Source of the DNA: Methylopumilus sp003533095
GTDB taxonomy: Bacteria; Pseudomonadota; Gammaproteobacteria; Burkholderiales; Methylophilaceae
Assembly: GCA_963977845.1 (NCBI GenBank)
Contig: CAXBPZ010000022.1
Coordinates: 1-16,480 of the forward strand
DNA length: 16,480 bases
Direction of reading: 5' to 3'
Position 1 is the first letter of the stretch. Each line of letters begins with the position of its first letter. The notes beneath the pieces are model-generated. The model worked only from the letters and a program-made list of their open reading frames with translations. It did no database searches and was not told the DNA's origin. A program made the translations under genes and the position numbers. This document shows positions 7,073 to 15,071 of the stretch, piece after piece.

Positions 7073-8728
7073 ATGAAATCTGATTTAGATATTAATCAAG
7101 CAGCGCAGTTAAAACCTATTGATGAAATTGTCAAATCACTTCATATCAAAGTAGATGATTTAGATTTTTATGGCGCTTATCAAGCTAAATTAAAAGCTTC
7201 TTTTATGAGTCAACTAAAAGAAAATAAAGCATCTAAATTAATTTTAGTGACAGCAATGAGTCCAACCCCCGCAGGCGAAGGTAAAACAACCACCACGATT
7301 GGATTAGCTGATGCACTGTTCTCCATGGGAAAAAAATCAACCGTTTGTATTCGCGAACCTTCTCTAGGGCCCGTCTTTGGGATGAAGGGCGGTGCAACAG
7401 GCGGAGGTTACGCACAAGTAGCTCCTATGGATAAAATTAATTTACATTTCACAGGTGATTTTCATGCAATCACATCTGCTAATAATCTTCTAGCTGCATT
7501 AATTGACAACCATATTCATCAAGGAAATGCATTAAATATTGATATTGATCAAATTTCATTTAGACGATGTCTTGATATGAATGACCGTGCTTTGCGTAAT
7601 ATTGAATTGCAGCTTGACCATCATCATCGCAATACAGGTTTTGATATCACCGTGGCAAGTGAAGTCATGGCAATTTTTTGCTTAGCGGAGTCATTGGAAG
7701 ATCTTCAATATCGATTAGGTGAAATTGAAGTTGCAAAAAGAAAAGATACAACATCAATTTATGCTAAAGATTTAAAGGCGGAAGGTGCTATGACAGCATT
7801 ATTGAAAGATGCATTTCAGCCTAACGTTGTTCAAACGTTAAATGGAACGCCCGCTTTCATACATGGAGGCCCGTTTGCGAATATTGCGCATGGATGCAAT
7901 TCAGTGGTTGCGACAAAAACAGCATTAAAGTTAGCTGATTACGTCGTCACAGAAGCTGGCTTCGGCGCAGATTTGGGTGCTGAAAAATTCATTGATATTA
8001 AATGCAGACAATCAGGCATTAAGCCTGACATGATTGTTTTAGTTGCCACTATTCGTGCACTCAAGTTTCATGGTGGTCTTAGCGTTGGAGAATTAAATCA
8101 AGAGAATTTAAAAGCACTTGAAGTGGGCTTTAATAACCTAAAACGTCATATTGAAAATTGTTCTCATCACTTCGGTTTAGAAGTGATTGTTGCAATCAAT
8201 CAATTTAATTCTGATACAGATAAAGAAATCACATGGCTTCAAACTACGATAGACAAAATGGGATTTAAATCAGTTTTATGCTCGCATTGGGCAGATGGCG
8301 CCAAAGGTGCTCAAAATCTTGCTCATGCTGTTTTAGATGCATTGAATAAACCTCAAACATTTAAATTTTTATACAAAGACAACATAAGCCTAAAAGAAAA
8401 AATTACAACCATTGCTTTCAAAATATATCGTGCAACAGAAATACAATTTTCGGATAGCGCTTTAAAAAAATTGGAATCACTTGAAAAAAATTATGCCAAT
8501 TTACCAATTTGTATTGCTAAAACACCTTATTCATTCTCGAGCGACCCTAATGCACACGGCGCTCCTGATAATCACATACTTATGATAAGAGAATTAAGAT
8601 TAGCAAGAGGCGCTGGTTTTGTAGTAGCTATCTGTGGGGACCTTATGACCATGCCAGGATTACCTAAGGTTCCTGCAAGCGAAAAAATACGATTAACTTC
8701 TGAAGGTCTTCTCCAAGGGTTAAATTGA
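7073..8728 (+). CDS. fhs: Formate-tetrahydrofolate ligase
   Basis: This cytoplasmic enzyme joins formate to tetrahydrofolate with ATP to give 10-formyl-tetrahydrofolate. It supplies C1 units for purines, formyl-Met-tRNA and, in methylotrophs, the route from formate to serine-type or assimilatory C1 pools. The 551-residue length is close to the 555-560 of known enzymes. The ATP-binding P-loop TPAGEGKTTT is at 65-74, followed by the family segments EPSLGPVFGMKGGATGGG, LHFTGDFHAI and, near the C-terminus, MTMPGLPKVPA. The start follows cysB by 15 bp with no clear Shine-Dalgarno sequence. Its stop is 4 bp before the next gene, so it is probably transcribed with cysB at least in part. No residues look missing. 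Confidence 0.97.
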   Translation: MKSDLDINQAAQLKPIDEIVKSLHIKVDDLDFYGAYQAKLKASFMSQLKENKASKLILVTAMSPTPAGEGKTTTTIGLADALFSMGKKSTVCIREPSLGPVFGMKGGATGGGYAQVAPMDKINLHFTGDFHAITSANNLLAALIDNHIHQGNALNIDIDQISFRRCLDMNDRALRNIELQLDHHHRNTGFDITVASEVMAIFCLAESLEDLQYRLGEIEVAKRKDTTSIYAKDLKAEGAMTALLKDAFQPNVVQTLNGTPAFIHGGPFANIAHGCNSVVATKTALKLADYVVTEAGFGADLGAEKFIDIKCRQSGIKPDMIVLVATIRALKFHGGLSVGELNQENLKALEVGFNNLKRHIENCSHHFGLEVIVAINQFNSDTDKEITWLQTTIDKMGFKSVLCSHWADGAKGAQNLAHAVLDALNKPQTFKFLYKDNISLKEKITTIAFKIYRATEIQFSDSALKKLESLEKNYANLPICIAKTPYSFSSDPNAHGAPDNHILMIRELRLARGAGFVVAICGDLMTMPGLPKVPASEKIRLTSEGLLQGLN

Positions 8729-8732
8729 GAGA

Positions 8733-9317
8733 ATGAATTGTTTTAAGAGTATTGCAATACAAGAACAAACGATTCAAAAATCAAGATTTATTGGATATAC
8801 ATTCATAGGAGAAACAAAGCATGACGTATTGCGTGCATTGCAATCAATCGCAAAAGAACACCCTCATGCAAGTCATTTAGCTTTTGCCTACCAACTTAAA
8901 TCGGAACATGGATTTGAGCCTTATTACTCAGATGCTGGGGAGCCTTCAGGCACTGCAGGAAAACCATTGTTACAATTGATTGATGCTCACCAAATTGTAA
9001 GTGGAGGCATAGGCGTCATTCGATATTATGGCGGCGTTAATTTAGGCACGGGAGGCCTGACAAGAGCTTATGGAGGTACTGGAAAGCTAGCGTTAATCCA
9101 TTCCGTGATTGAGCCTTATGTAGAGTATATTAAATTAAAATTATCTATTAATTACAATAATTTAGATAACTATATTCATGTAATACATTCAATGAATGGA
9201 AGCGTTTTAGATAAAATTTTTGATGAAAAAGTGAATCTTTTAATAAAACTTCCTGAAGGAAACCTTGATAAACTAAAAGCGCGTTTTCCCATGACCGAAA
9301 TCATTCATTCGCTATAA
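8733..9317 (+). CDS. yigZ: YigZ/IMPACT family protein (UPF0029)
   Basis: This 194-residue cytoplasmic protein belongs to the YigZ family, related to the N-terminal part of eukaryotic IMPACT. The bacterial function is not firmly known; RNA or ribosome-related roles have been proposed on structural grounds. The UPF0029 domain (about 15-120) carries the hallmark SDAGEPSGTAGKPLL (66-80) and RYYGGVNLGTGGLTRAYG (97-114) motifs. A small ferredoxin-like C-terminal domain (about 130-194, DUF1949-like) follows. It starts 4 bp after the fhs stop, with a purine run GAGAGA just upstream, and ends 7 bp before rmuC. The family call is firm. The physiological role is open. Confidence 0.92.
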   Translation: MNCFKSIAIQEQTIQKSRFIGYTFIGETKHDVLRALQSIAKEHPHASHLAFAYQLKSEHGFEPYYSDAGEPSGTAGKPLLQLIDAHQIVSGGIGVIRYYGGVNLGTGGLTRAYGGTGKLALIHSVIEPYVEYIKLKLSINYNNLDNYIHVIHSMNGSVLDKIFDEKVNLLIKLPEGNLDKLKARFPMTEIIHSL

Positions 9318-9324
9318 TCAATCT

Positions 9325-10506
9325 ATGCTTAATTTCATTCTTATTCTTCTTTTTATCCTGTGTAGCTTAGCCGCTTATTTATTATGGCGTACTCAAACAC
9401 ATTCCCCTGAAAAATTAATGTTAAAAACGCTTGAAGAAAAACATATCAAAATGATTGAAAGCATGAACGATAGTTTAAATAAGTTAACGGATCGCCTTAA
9501 TCTAACGCTTGCTGAGCAAGGTAAGATACAAGGTGAAATTGTGCGAGACACGATGGATAACGCGACTAATCAATTAAAAAATCTTCTTAATATGAGATTG
9601 CAGGATATTGATAGTAAGGTAAAAGAAAGTTTAGAAGAAGGATTTAAGAAAACAAACGATACGTTTGATCGTGTAATGAAACAACTTTCCACCATTGATG
9701 AGGCACAGAAAAAAATAGACGGACTCACCACGAACATTGTGAGCTTTCAAGAATTATTAGGCGATAAGAAATCTAGAGGTGCATTTGGTGAAGTGCAGCT
9801 AGAAAGTCTTGTACGAAATGCTCTACCTCCTGATGCATTTTCAATGCAACATACACTATCTAATGGTAACCGAGTAGATTGTGTTTTATTTTTACCAGAG
9901 CCAACGGGTAGCGTTGCGATTGACTCTAAATTTCCATTGGAAAGTTATAGGAAAATGCTAGATTCTAATTTGCCAACTGATGAAATTAAAAATGCGCAAA
10001 AACAATTTAAGCTTGATATCAAAAAGCACATTCATGATATCGCGAGTAAATACATTATCTCTAATGAAACTTCCGATGGTGCTGTTATGTTTATTCCTGC
10101 CGAAGCAGTCTTTGCAGAAATTCATGCCTACCATTCCGATTTAATAGAAGAGGCAATGAGTCAGAGAGTGTGGCTTGTATCTCCAACGACTCTGATGGCA
10201 GTTTTGAATACAGCGCGAGCAGTATTAAAAGATGTGGAAACAAGAAAGCAAGTCCATATTATTAAAGCAGAGTTGGGTAGACTTGGACAGGAATTTGAGC
10301 GATTTGATGTGCGCATGAAGAAATTAGCTGACAATATTAGGCAAGCGCATGAGCACGCGCAAGATGTTCATGTCACAAGTCAAAAAATATCAAGGCGTTT
10401 TTCTCAAATTGAGCGCGTGGAATTAAAAGATGATCCAAATGCTTTATTAGAATTTGAAGAGGAAATTTACACGAAACAAGAAGAGCAAAATAAAGATGAA
10501 AATTAA
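9325..10506 (+). CDS. rmuC: RmuC family DNA recombination protein
   Basis: RmuC limits recombination at inverted repeats in E. coli and is predicted to be a nuclease. This 393-residue protein begins with one membrane helix (about 3-21, no cleavage site), which would anchor it to the inner membrane. A charged coiled-coil stretch follows (about 30-135), then the RmuC domain (about 140-350). The domain shows a PD-(D/E)xK-like arrangement: Glu156 or Glu160, Asp185 in NRVDCVLF, and Asp200-x-Lys202 in AIDSKFP. The last 30 residues are acidic and hydrophilic. The ATG follows yigZ by 7 bp without a clear ribosome binding site. The last 11 bases overlap the start of moaD. The E. coli protein is longer (about 475 residues), the difference being mainly in the coiled coil and C-terminal tail. 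Confidence 0.93.
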   Translation: MLNFILILLFILCSLAAYLLWRTQTHSPEKLMLKTLEEKHIKMIESMNDSLNKLTDRLNLTLAEQGKIQGEIVRDTMDNATNQLKNLLNMRLQDIDSKVKESLEEGFKKTNDTFDRVMKQLSTIDEAQKKIDGLTTNIVSFQELLGDKKSRGAFGEVQLESLVRNALPPDAFSMQHTLSNGNRVDCVLFLPEPTGSVAIDSKFPLESYRKMLDSNLPTDEIKNAQKQFKLDIKKHIHDIASKYIISNETSDGAVMFIPAEAVFAEIHAYHSDLIEEAMSQRVWLVSPTTLMAVLNTARAVLKDVETRKQVHIIKAELGRLGQEFERFDVRMKKLADNIRQAHEHAQDVHVTSQKISRRFSQIERVELKDDPNALLEFEEEIYTKQEEQNKDEN

Positions 10507-10753
10507 ATTATTTTATTTTGCAAAGGTAAGAGAAGTTTTAGGTATCGATCATGAAGAAATTGATCTTTTGCATAACATTAAGACGGTGGCTGATTTGATT
10601 GATTTTTTAAAAAATAGAGGCATTCATTGGCGATCTATTTTTGAAATGCCGTCATCCCTTAGAGTTGCAGTAAATCATGAATTAGTCGAAACCAACCACG
10701 GAATTAACGCGAATGATGAAGTAGCCTTTTTTCCTCCTATTACGGGCGGTTAA
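10496..10753 (+). CDS. moaD: Molybdopterin synthase sulfur carrier subunit MoaD
   Basis: This small ubiquitin-like protein carries sulfur as a C-terminal thiocarboxylate for MoaE in molybdopterin synthesis. The 85-residue protein begins MKIKLFYFAKVREV and ends FFPPITGG. The Gly-Gly end is the required activation and sulfur-carrying site. An in-frame ATG at 10454 inside rmuC would add a 14-residue basic extension unlike MoaD, so I place the start at 10496. It overlaps rmuC by 11 bp, and its stop overlaps a candidate moaE start by 1 base (TAATG). This arrangement suggests that the two molybdopterin synthase subunits are made together by coupled translation. Confidence 0.94.
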   Translation: MKIKLFYFAKVREVLGIDHEEIDLLHNIKTVADLIDFLKNRGIHWRSIFEMPSSLRVAVNHELVETNHGINANDEVAFFPPITGG

Positions 10754-11205
10754 TGATGTCAGTTCACGTTCAAGAAGCACCATTTGATTTGCAACCCATT
10801 ACCCAACAACTAAAAAAGCTTCATAATAGCGGCGCTTCAGTGACCTTTGAAGGTTATGTGAGAGATTTTGATTTAGAAAATGAAAAGCTAGATCTTCTTG
10901 AGCTGGAACACTATCCTGGCATGACCGAGAAGGCGTTATTAAAGATTGAAGCATTGGCGATGAATCGATGGCATCTAGATGACATTTATATTGTGCATCG
11001 ATATGGTAAATTAAGAGTAGGTGAGCCCATTGTGGGTATTATTGTGTTTGCAAAACATCGCAAAGAGGCTTTTGACGCCTGCCATTTTATTATCGATTTT
11101 CTAAAAACTGATGCTCCATTTTGGAAAAAAGAGATTACAAGCCAGCAATCTTATTGGGTGGATGCTAAAAAAATGGATGATGAAGAAAAAAATAAATGGA
11201 ATTAA
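10753..11205 (+). CDS. moaE: Molybdopterin synthase catalytic subunit MoaE
   Basis: This is the catalytic subunit of molybdopterin synthase. With two thiocarboxylated MoaD it converts cyclic pyranopterin monophosphate to molybdopterin, the organic part of the molybdenum cofactor. The family motif HRKEAFDACHFIIDFLK is followed by APFWKKE. Lys117 and Lys124 (counted from the second Met) have the same 7-residue spacing as catalytic Lys119 and Lys126 of E. coli MoaE. Two adjacent ATG codons (10753 and 10756) give 150 or 149 residues and cannot be told apart; the first overlaps the moaD stop. The C-terminal tail is lysine- and acid-rich and ordinary. Users of the cofactor, such as a molybdenum formate dehydrogenase or nitrate reductase, would have to be encoded elsewhere. 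Confidence 0.95.
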   Translation: MMSVHVQEAPFDLQPITQQLKKLHNSGASVTFEGYVRDFDLENEKLDLLELEHYPGMTEKALLKIEALAMNRWHLDDIYIVHRYGKLRVGEPIVGIIVFAKHRKEAFDACHFIIDFLKTDAPFWKKEITSQQSYWVDAKKMDDEEKNKWN

Positions 11206-11251
11206 ATTATATAATTAATACATACACTTATAAATATAAATTAAAGTTAAA

Positions 11252-11257
11252 TATAGT
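11252..11257 (+). promoter_or_regulatory. Candidate -10 element of the galU promoter
   Basis: In the 85-bp gap between moaE and galU, TATAGT (5 of 6 to consensus) lies 33 bases before the galU ATG. The -35 position holds only the weak TTATAA at 11228-11233 (18-base spacer). The gap is almost entirely A and T and has no convincing terminator, so read-through from moaE is possible as well. Confidence 0.27.
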
Positions 11258-11290
11258 AAAATAAAAGACATCGAAAGCGATTTTTAAAAT

Positions 11291-12157
11291 ATGAAAGTGA
11301 TAAAAAAAGCAGTATTTCCAGTAGCCGGTCTTGGGACGCGTTTTTTGCCTGCGACAAAAGCGAATCCAAAAGAGATGCTCCCTGTGGTGGATAAACCATT
11401 AATTCAATATGCAGTTGAAGAGGCTATGCAATCTGGCATTACTGAACTTATTTTTGTGACCGGCCGCAATAAAAGATCGATTGAAGATCATTTTGATAAG
11501 AATGTTGAACTTGAAGCCAGCCTTATAGCTTCCAACAAAAGCCTTTTACTGGAGTCTATTCGATCTATTATTCCATCCCATGTGAAATGTATTTATACAA
11601 GACAATCAGAACCTTTAGGATTAGGCCACGCCGTTCTTCAAGCAAAAACAATTATTAATGATGAACCTTTTGCTGTTTTATTAGCTGATGATTTAACTGA
11701 TGCCAAGACGCCCGTTTTAAAACAACTAATCAGTCAGCATCAAAAAGAACAAGCTTCGGTAATTGCAATTGAAGACATTCCAAAAGATAAAACTGTGCAA
11801 TACGGTATCGTTGATGTGAGTGACTCCAAAGATCACCTATATAAAATTAACTCGATTGTTGAAAAGCCTCAGCCAAAAGATGCGCCATCAACTCTAGGTG
11901 TAATTGGTCGTTACGTATTTAATCCAGAAATTTTTGATTGTTTAGAAAAAATTAAGCCAGGAAAAGGCGGAGAAATTCAGCTCACCGATGCAATTCAAAT
12001 GTTGCTTGGCCAGCAATCGATTTTCGCCTATGAATTTGAGGGTAAGCGATATGATTGCGGAGACAAATTAGGCTTTATGAAAGCCAACATTGAATTTTCA
12101 AAAAGACATCCAGAGATAGGAAAAGAATTCACTGAATTTCTAAAATCAATATCATGA
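11291..12157 (+). CDS. galU: UTP-glucose-1-phosphate uridylyltransferase GalU
   Basis: This enzyme makes UDP-glucose from UTP and glucose-1-phosphate for lipopolysaccharide and other envelope sugars, and in some methylotrophs for sucrose or glycogen. The 288-residue protein has the nucleotidyltransferase signature with FPVAGLGTRFLPATKANPK at 9-27, the acidic metal-binding LLADDL, VEKPQP, and the GalU-specific PGKGGEIQLTDAI. Length and motifs match the bacterial GalU family rather than the glucose-1-phosphate thymidylyltransferases. There is no clear Shine-Dalgarno sequence before its ATG. A tiny ATCG-AAAG-CGAT hairpin lies in the leader (11270-11281) and is too short to call a terminator. The hpt gene follows after 16 bp. 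Confidence 0.96.
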   Translation: MKVIKKAVFPVAGLGTRFLPATKANPKEMLPVVDKPLIQYAVEEAMQSGITELIFVTGRNKRSIEDHFDKNVELEASLIASNKSLLLESIRSIIPSHVKCIYTRQSEPLGLGHAVLQAKTIINDEPFAVLLADDLTDAKTPVLKQLISQHQKEQASVIAIEDIPKDKTVQYGIVDVSDSKDHLYKINSIVEKPQPKDAPSTLGVIGRYVFNPEIFDCLEKIKPGKGGEIQLTDAIQMLLGQQSIFAYEFEGKRYDCGDKLGFMKANIEFSKRHPEIGKEFTEFLKSIS

Positions 12158-12173
12158 TTCAATTTATTAATTA

Positions 12174-12707
12174 ATGGATACTATCCAAACATTAATTAGT
12201 AAATCTTCTGTGTTGTATTCAGAAGTCGAAATAAAAAATGCAATTCACGATATTGCAAGTCAAGCTAATCAGACTATTAATGCGAAAGAGCTTTACGTGT
12301 TATGCGTCATGAATGGCGCCCTCATTTTCGCAGGACAGCTTTTACCTCAATTGAAAATGAATATTCAATATCATTATATTCATGCAACACGATATGAAAA
12401 ATCTCTCACGGGTGACTCGATTCGTTGGCTTGTAAAGCCACCCAAAGATATTGAGGGTAAAACCGTTTTGATTCTTGACGATATCTTAGATGAGGGCGTT
12501 ACACTTAAAGAGATCGTATCGATGTGTCGCACAATGAATGCAAAAGAAATTTATACCGCTGTTCTTTTTGATAAAGAGATCTCAAAAGAAAAATTCCATG
12601 TTTCAGATTTTATTGGCCTTAGAGTCCCTGATCGGTTTGTATTTGGTTATGGACTGGATTGCAAGGGCTTAGGTCGAAATCTTCCTCATTTGTATGCTTT
12701 AGACTAA
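12174..12707 (+). CDS. hpt: Hypoxanthine-guanine phosphoribosyltransferase
   Basis: This is a purine-salvage enzyme that transfers the phosphoribosyl group of PRPP to hypoxanthine or guanine, giving IMP or GMP. The 177-residue protein is a type I phosphoribosyltransferase. The PRPP-binding motif VLILDDILDEGVT is at 98-110, the pyrophosphate loop VMNGAL at 45-50, and the flexible loop HATRYEKSLTG at 70-80. The base-binding segment VPDRFVFGYGLD is at 151-162. The pattern VPDRFVFGYGLD favours hypoxanthine/guanine over adenine or xanthine, although exact base preference cannot be settled by eye. The ATG lies in an AT-rich stretch without an evident ribosome binding site, 16 bp after galU. A 44-bp gap separates it from rnr. 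Confidence 0.92.
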   Translation: MDTIQTLISKSSVLYSEVEIKNAIHDIASQANQTINAKELYVLCVMNGALIFAGQLLPQLKMNIQYHYIHATRYEKSLTGDSIRWLVKPPKDIEGKTVLILDDILDEGVTLKEIVSMCRTMNAKEIYTAVLFDKEISKEKFHVSDFIGLRVPDRFVFGYGLDCKGLGRNLPHLYALD

Positions 12708-12733
12708 AAGCATCTTATGTTTACTTAATTTAA

Positions 12734-12746
12734 TGTCACAATGACA
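12734..12746. repeat. Short perfect dyad TGTCA-CAA-TGACA before rnr
   Basis: A 5-bp perfect inverted repeat with a 3-base spacer ends 5 bases before the rnr start codon, in the 44-bp gap after hpt. It could be a protein-binding site or a small RNA hairpin over the ribosome entry region, where no Shine-Dalgarno sequence is visible. No known regulator site was recognised, and a match this short may be chance. Confidence 0.45.
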
Positions 12747-12751
12747 CACCT

Positions 12752-15070
12752 ATGAGCAAAAAAAATAAATCGATTCGACAAGAAGACCCTCAAAAAGAAA
12801 GGGAGGCTATGTTTTATGACAAACCATTGCCAAGTCGTGAATTGATTTTAAAAGTGATGGCTGACCAAGGTGTTCCTCTTTCAATTTCAAAACTCAATCA
12901 ATTGCTTGAAATTACGGGTGATGAATCTGAGGCATTTTCTAAGCGAATCCGAGCTATGGAAAGACAAGGTCAGATTATGCGAAATCGCAAAGACGATTTT
13001 TGTATTTCTGAAAAATTAAATCTTATCCCAGGTCGCGTTCAAGGACATCCAGATGGATTTGGATTTCTTATTCCGGATCAAGGCGGTGACGACATTTTCT
13101 TATCTTCAAGAGAGATGATGCAAGTCCTTCATAATGATCGTGTGATGGTTCAAACTATTGGCCAAGATAGAAAAGGGCGTCCAGAAGGCAAAGTGATTGA
13201 AATTCTGGAAAGAAAAAATGAGACCCTAGTGGGCAGAGTAGTTCAAGGCCAAGGCGTGACAATCGTGGCTGCCGAAGATAAAAGAATTAATCAAGATTTC
13301 CTTATTCCCTATCATCTGGATATGGGCGCTAAGCCTGGTCAAATCGTTGTGATTGAAATTACCGCTCAACCCTCCTTTAAATCGCGACCGATGGGAAAAG
13401 TTATTCAGATTCTTGGGAATTATGCAGATAGCGGCATGGAAATAGAGATTGCTTTAAGAAAACACCAATTACCTTATAATTTTTCAGAAGAAACCATTCG
13501 TATTGCCGAATCTTTTTCCAAAAAAGTTTCAGACAAAGATTTTAAAGGAAGAATTGATTCACGCAATTTACCCCTCATCACTATAGACGGTGAAACAGCA
13601 AGAGATTTTGATGATGCAGTTTATGCTGAAAGTGCAGGTAAAAATTGGCGCCTAGTAGTTGCGATTGCTGATGTAAGTTATTACGTTCAGCCTGATAACA
13701 TTTTAGATAAAGAAGCTTTTGACAGAGGTAATTCTGTTTATTTTCCTAGAAGAGTTATTCCGATGCTACCAGAAGCTCTTTCAAACGGCCTTTGTTCTCT
13801 TAATCCGCATGTAGATCGATTATGTATGATTTGTGACATGCTGATTGATCAGCATGGAAAAGTGATATCTTATAAATTTTATCCATCTGTGATGGAATCA
13901 AAAGCGCGAATGACCTATACAGATGTGAGCGCTTTATTAAAAGAGACATCGCCCGAATTAACAGAAAAATATAAATCAATTATTCCCCATATAAAAAATC
14001 TTGAGTCGGTATATAGAATACTTTCCAAACAAAGACATCTGCGTGGCGCAATCGAATTTGACTCATCAGAAACCATTATGATTTTTAATGATCAAGGAAA
14101 AATTGATCGTATTGAGCCTGTCATTAGAAACGAAGCACATCGACTTATCGAAGAATGTATGTTGACAGCCAATGTATGTGCAGCTAATTTTTTAATTGAA
14201 CATGAACATCCAGCGCTTTATAGAATTCATGAGGGGCCTACTGAGGAACGCTTGGAAAATTTACAAACATTTCTAGCGGAGTTTGGCTTAATGTTAGGTG
14301 GAGGAAATAAGCCAAGTATTAAAGATTATGCAACCTTAATTGAAAAAATCAAAGGAAGGCCAGATGAGCATTTATTACAAACAGTTCTTCTAAGGTCCAT
14401 GCAACAGGCTGTTTATAGCCCTGACAATATTGGCCATTTTGGATTAGCTTACGAGGCTTATGCACATTTTACCTCTCCAATACGTCGGTACCCTGATCTT
14501 CTAATTCATCGTGCCATTAAAGCTACATTAGAAAAAAAGAAAATGCCTTTATTAAACTGGCATCTTCTAGGCCAGCATTGTTCTATGACTGAAAGAAGGG
14601 CAGATGATGCAACGCGCGATGTGTCCTCGTGGCTTAAATGTTATTTCATGCAAGATAAAATTGGTGAGATATATGAAGGTACTGTTGCAGGTGTGACAAG
14701 CTTTGGTTTGTTTGTGGCCATCGATGGCATTTATATTGAAGGTTTATTACATGTGACTGAACTAGGTAATGATTACTTTACTTATGACAAAGCAAGACAT
14801 GCTATGGTTGGTGAAAGATCACATGTCATCTATCGTCTAGGTGATCGATTAAAAGTAAAATTAGTGCGTGTGGATTTAGAGCTTAGTAAAATTGACTTCA
14901 GTCTTGAGAGTCACCAAGAAGTTCAAAAGACACCTTTGAAGAACAGAAAACCAAAAAACTTTTTTAAAGAGAAAGTATCGCATAAAAAGAAATCTCACAG
15001 CACAAAACATAAAGGCGTTTCGAAGCCTAGTCGATCTTCTAAAAATAAAAAGAAAATAAGAGCAAAATAA
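12752..15070 (+). CDS. rnr: Ribonuclease R
   Basis: RNase R is a processive 3'-to-5' exoribonuclease that degrades structured RNA, defective rRNA and trans-translation targets. The 772-residue protein has the full domain order: winged-helix domain (about 25-88), two cold-shock OB domains (about 90-235), RNB catalytic domain (about 265-600), S1 domain (about 638-717) and a lysine-rich basic tail (about 718-772). The metal-binding aspartates Asp279, Asp285, Asp287 and Asp288 in TIDGETARDFDDAVY have the same spacing as in E. coli RNase R. The motif HFTSPIRRYPDLLIHRA is also present. The N-terminal winged helix and long basic tail separate it from RNase II. The gene rlmB begins 1 bp after it, an order also seen in enterobacteria, where rnr and rlmB are adjacent. 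Confidence 0.97.
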   Translation: MSKKNKSIRQEDPQKEREAMFYDKPLPSRELILKVMADQGVPLSISKLNQLLEITGDESEAFSKRIRAMERQGQIMRNRKDDFCISEKLNLIPGRVQGHPDGFGFLIPDQGGDDIFLSSREMMQVLHNDRVMVQTIGQDRKGRPEGKVIEILERKNETLVGRVVQGQGVTIVAAEDKRINQDFLIPYHLDMGAKPGQIVVIEITAQPSFKSRPMGKVIQILGNYADSGMEIEIALRKHQLPYNFSEETIRIAESFSKKVSDKDFKGRIDSRNLPLITIDGETARDFDDAVYAESAGKNWRLVVAIADVSYYVQPDNILDKEAFDRGNSVYFPRRVIPMLPEALSNGLCSLNPHVDRLCMICDMLIDQHGKVISYKFYPSVMESKARMTYTDVSALLKETSPELTEKYKSIIPHIKNLESVYRILSKQRHLRGAIEFDSSETIMIFNDQGKIDRIEPVIRNEAHRLIEECMLTANVCAANFLIEHEHPALYRIHEGPTEERLENLQTFLAEFGLMLGGGNKPSIKDYATLIEKIKGRPDEHLLQTVLLRSMQQAVYSPDNIGHFGLAYEAYAHFTSPIRRYPDLLIHRAIKATLEKKKMPLLNWHLLGQHCSMTERRADDATRDVSSWLKCYFMQDKIGEIYEGTVAGVTSFGLFVAIDGIYIEGLLHVTELGNDYFTYDKARHAMVGERSHVIYRLGDRLKVKLVRVDLELSKIDFSLESHQEVQKTPLKNRKPKNFFKEKVSHKKKSHSTKHKGVSKPSRSSKNKKKIRAK

Positions 15071-15071
15071 G

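Noticed and set aside
11205..11216. 12-base perfect palindrome AATTATATAATT after moaE
   Set aside because: It is built only of A and T in an almost pure A/T gap, where such palindromes arise easily, and no T-run follows to make a terminator.
11270..11285. ATCG-AAAG-CGAT followed by five T, upstream of galU
   Set aside because: The stem is only 4 bp, too weak for an intrinsic terminator, and it lies within the presumed galU leader.
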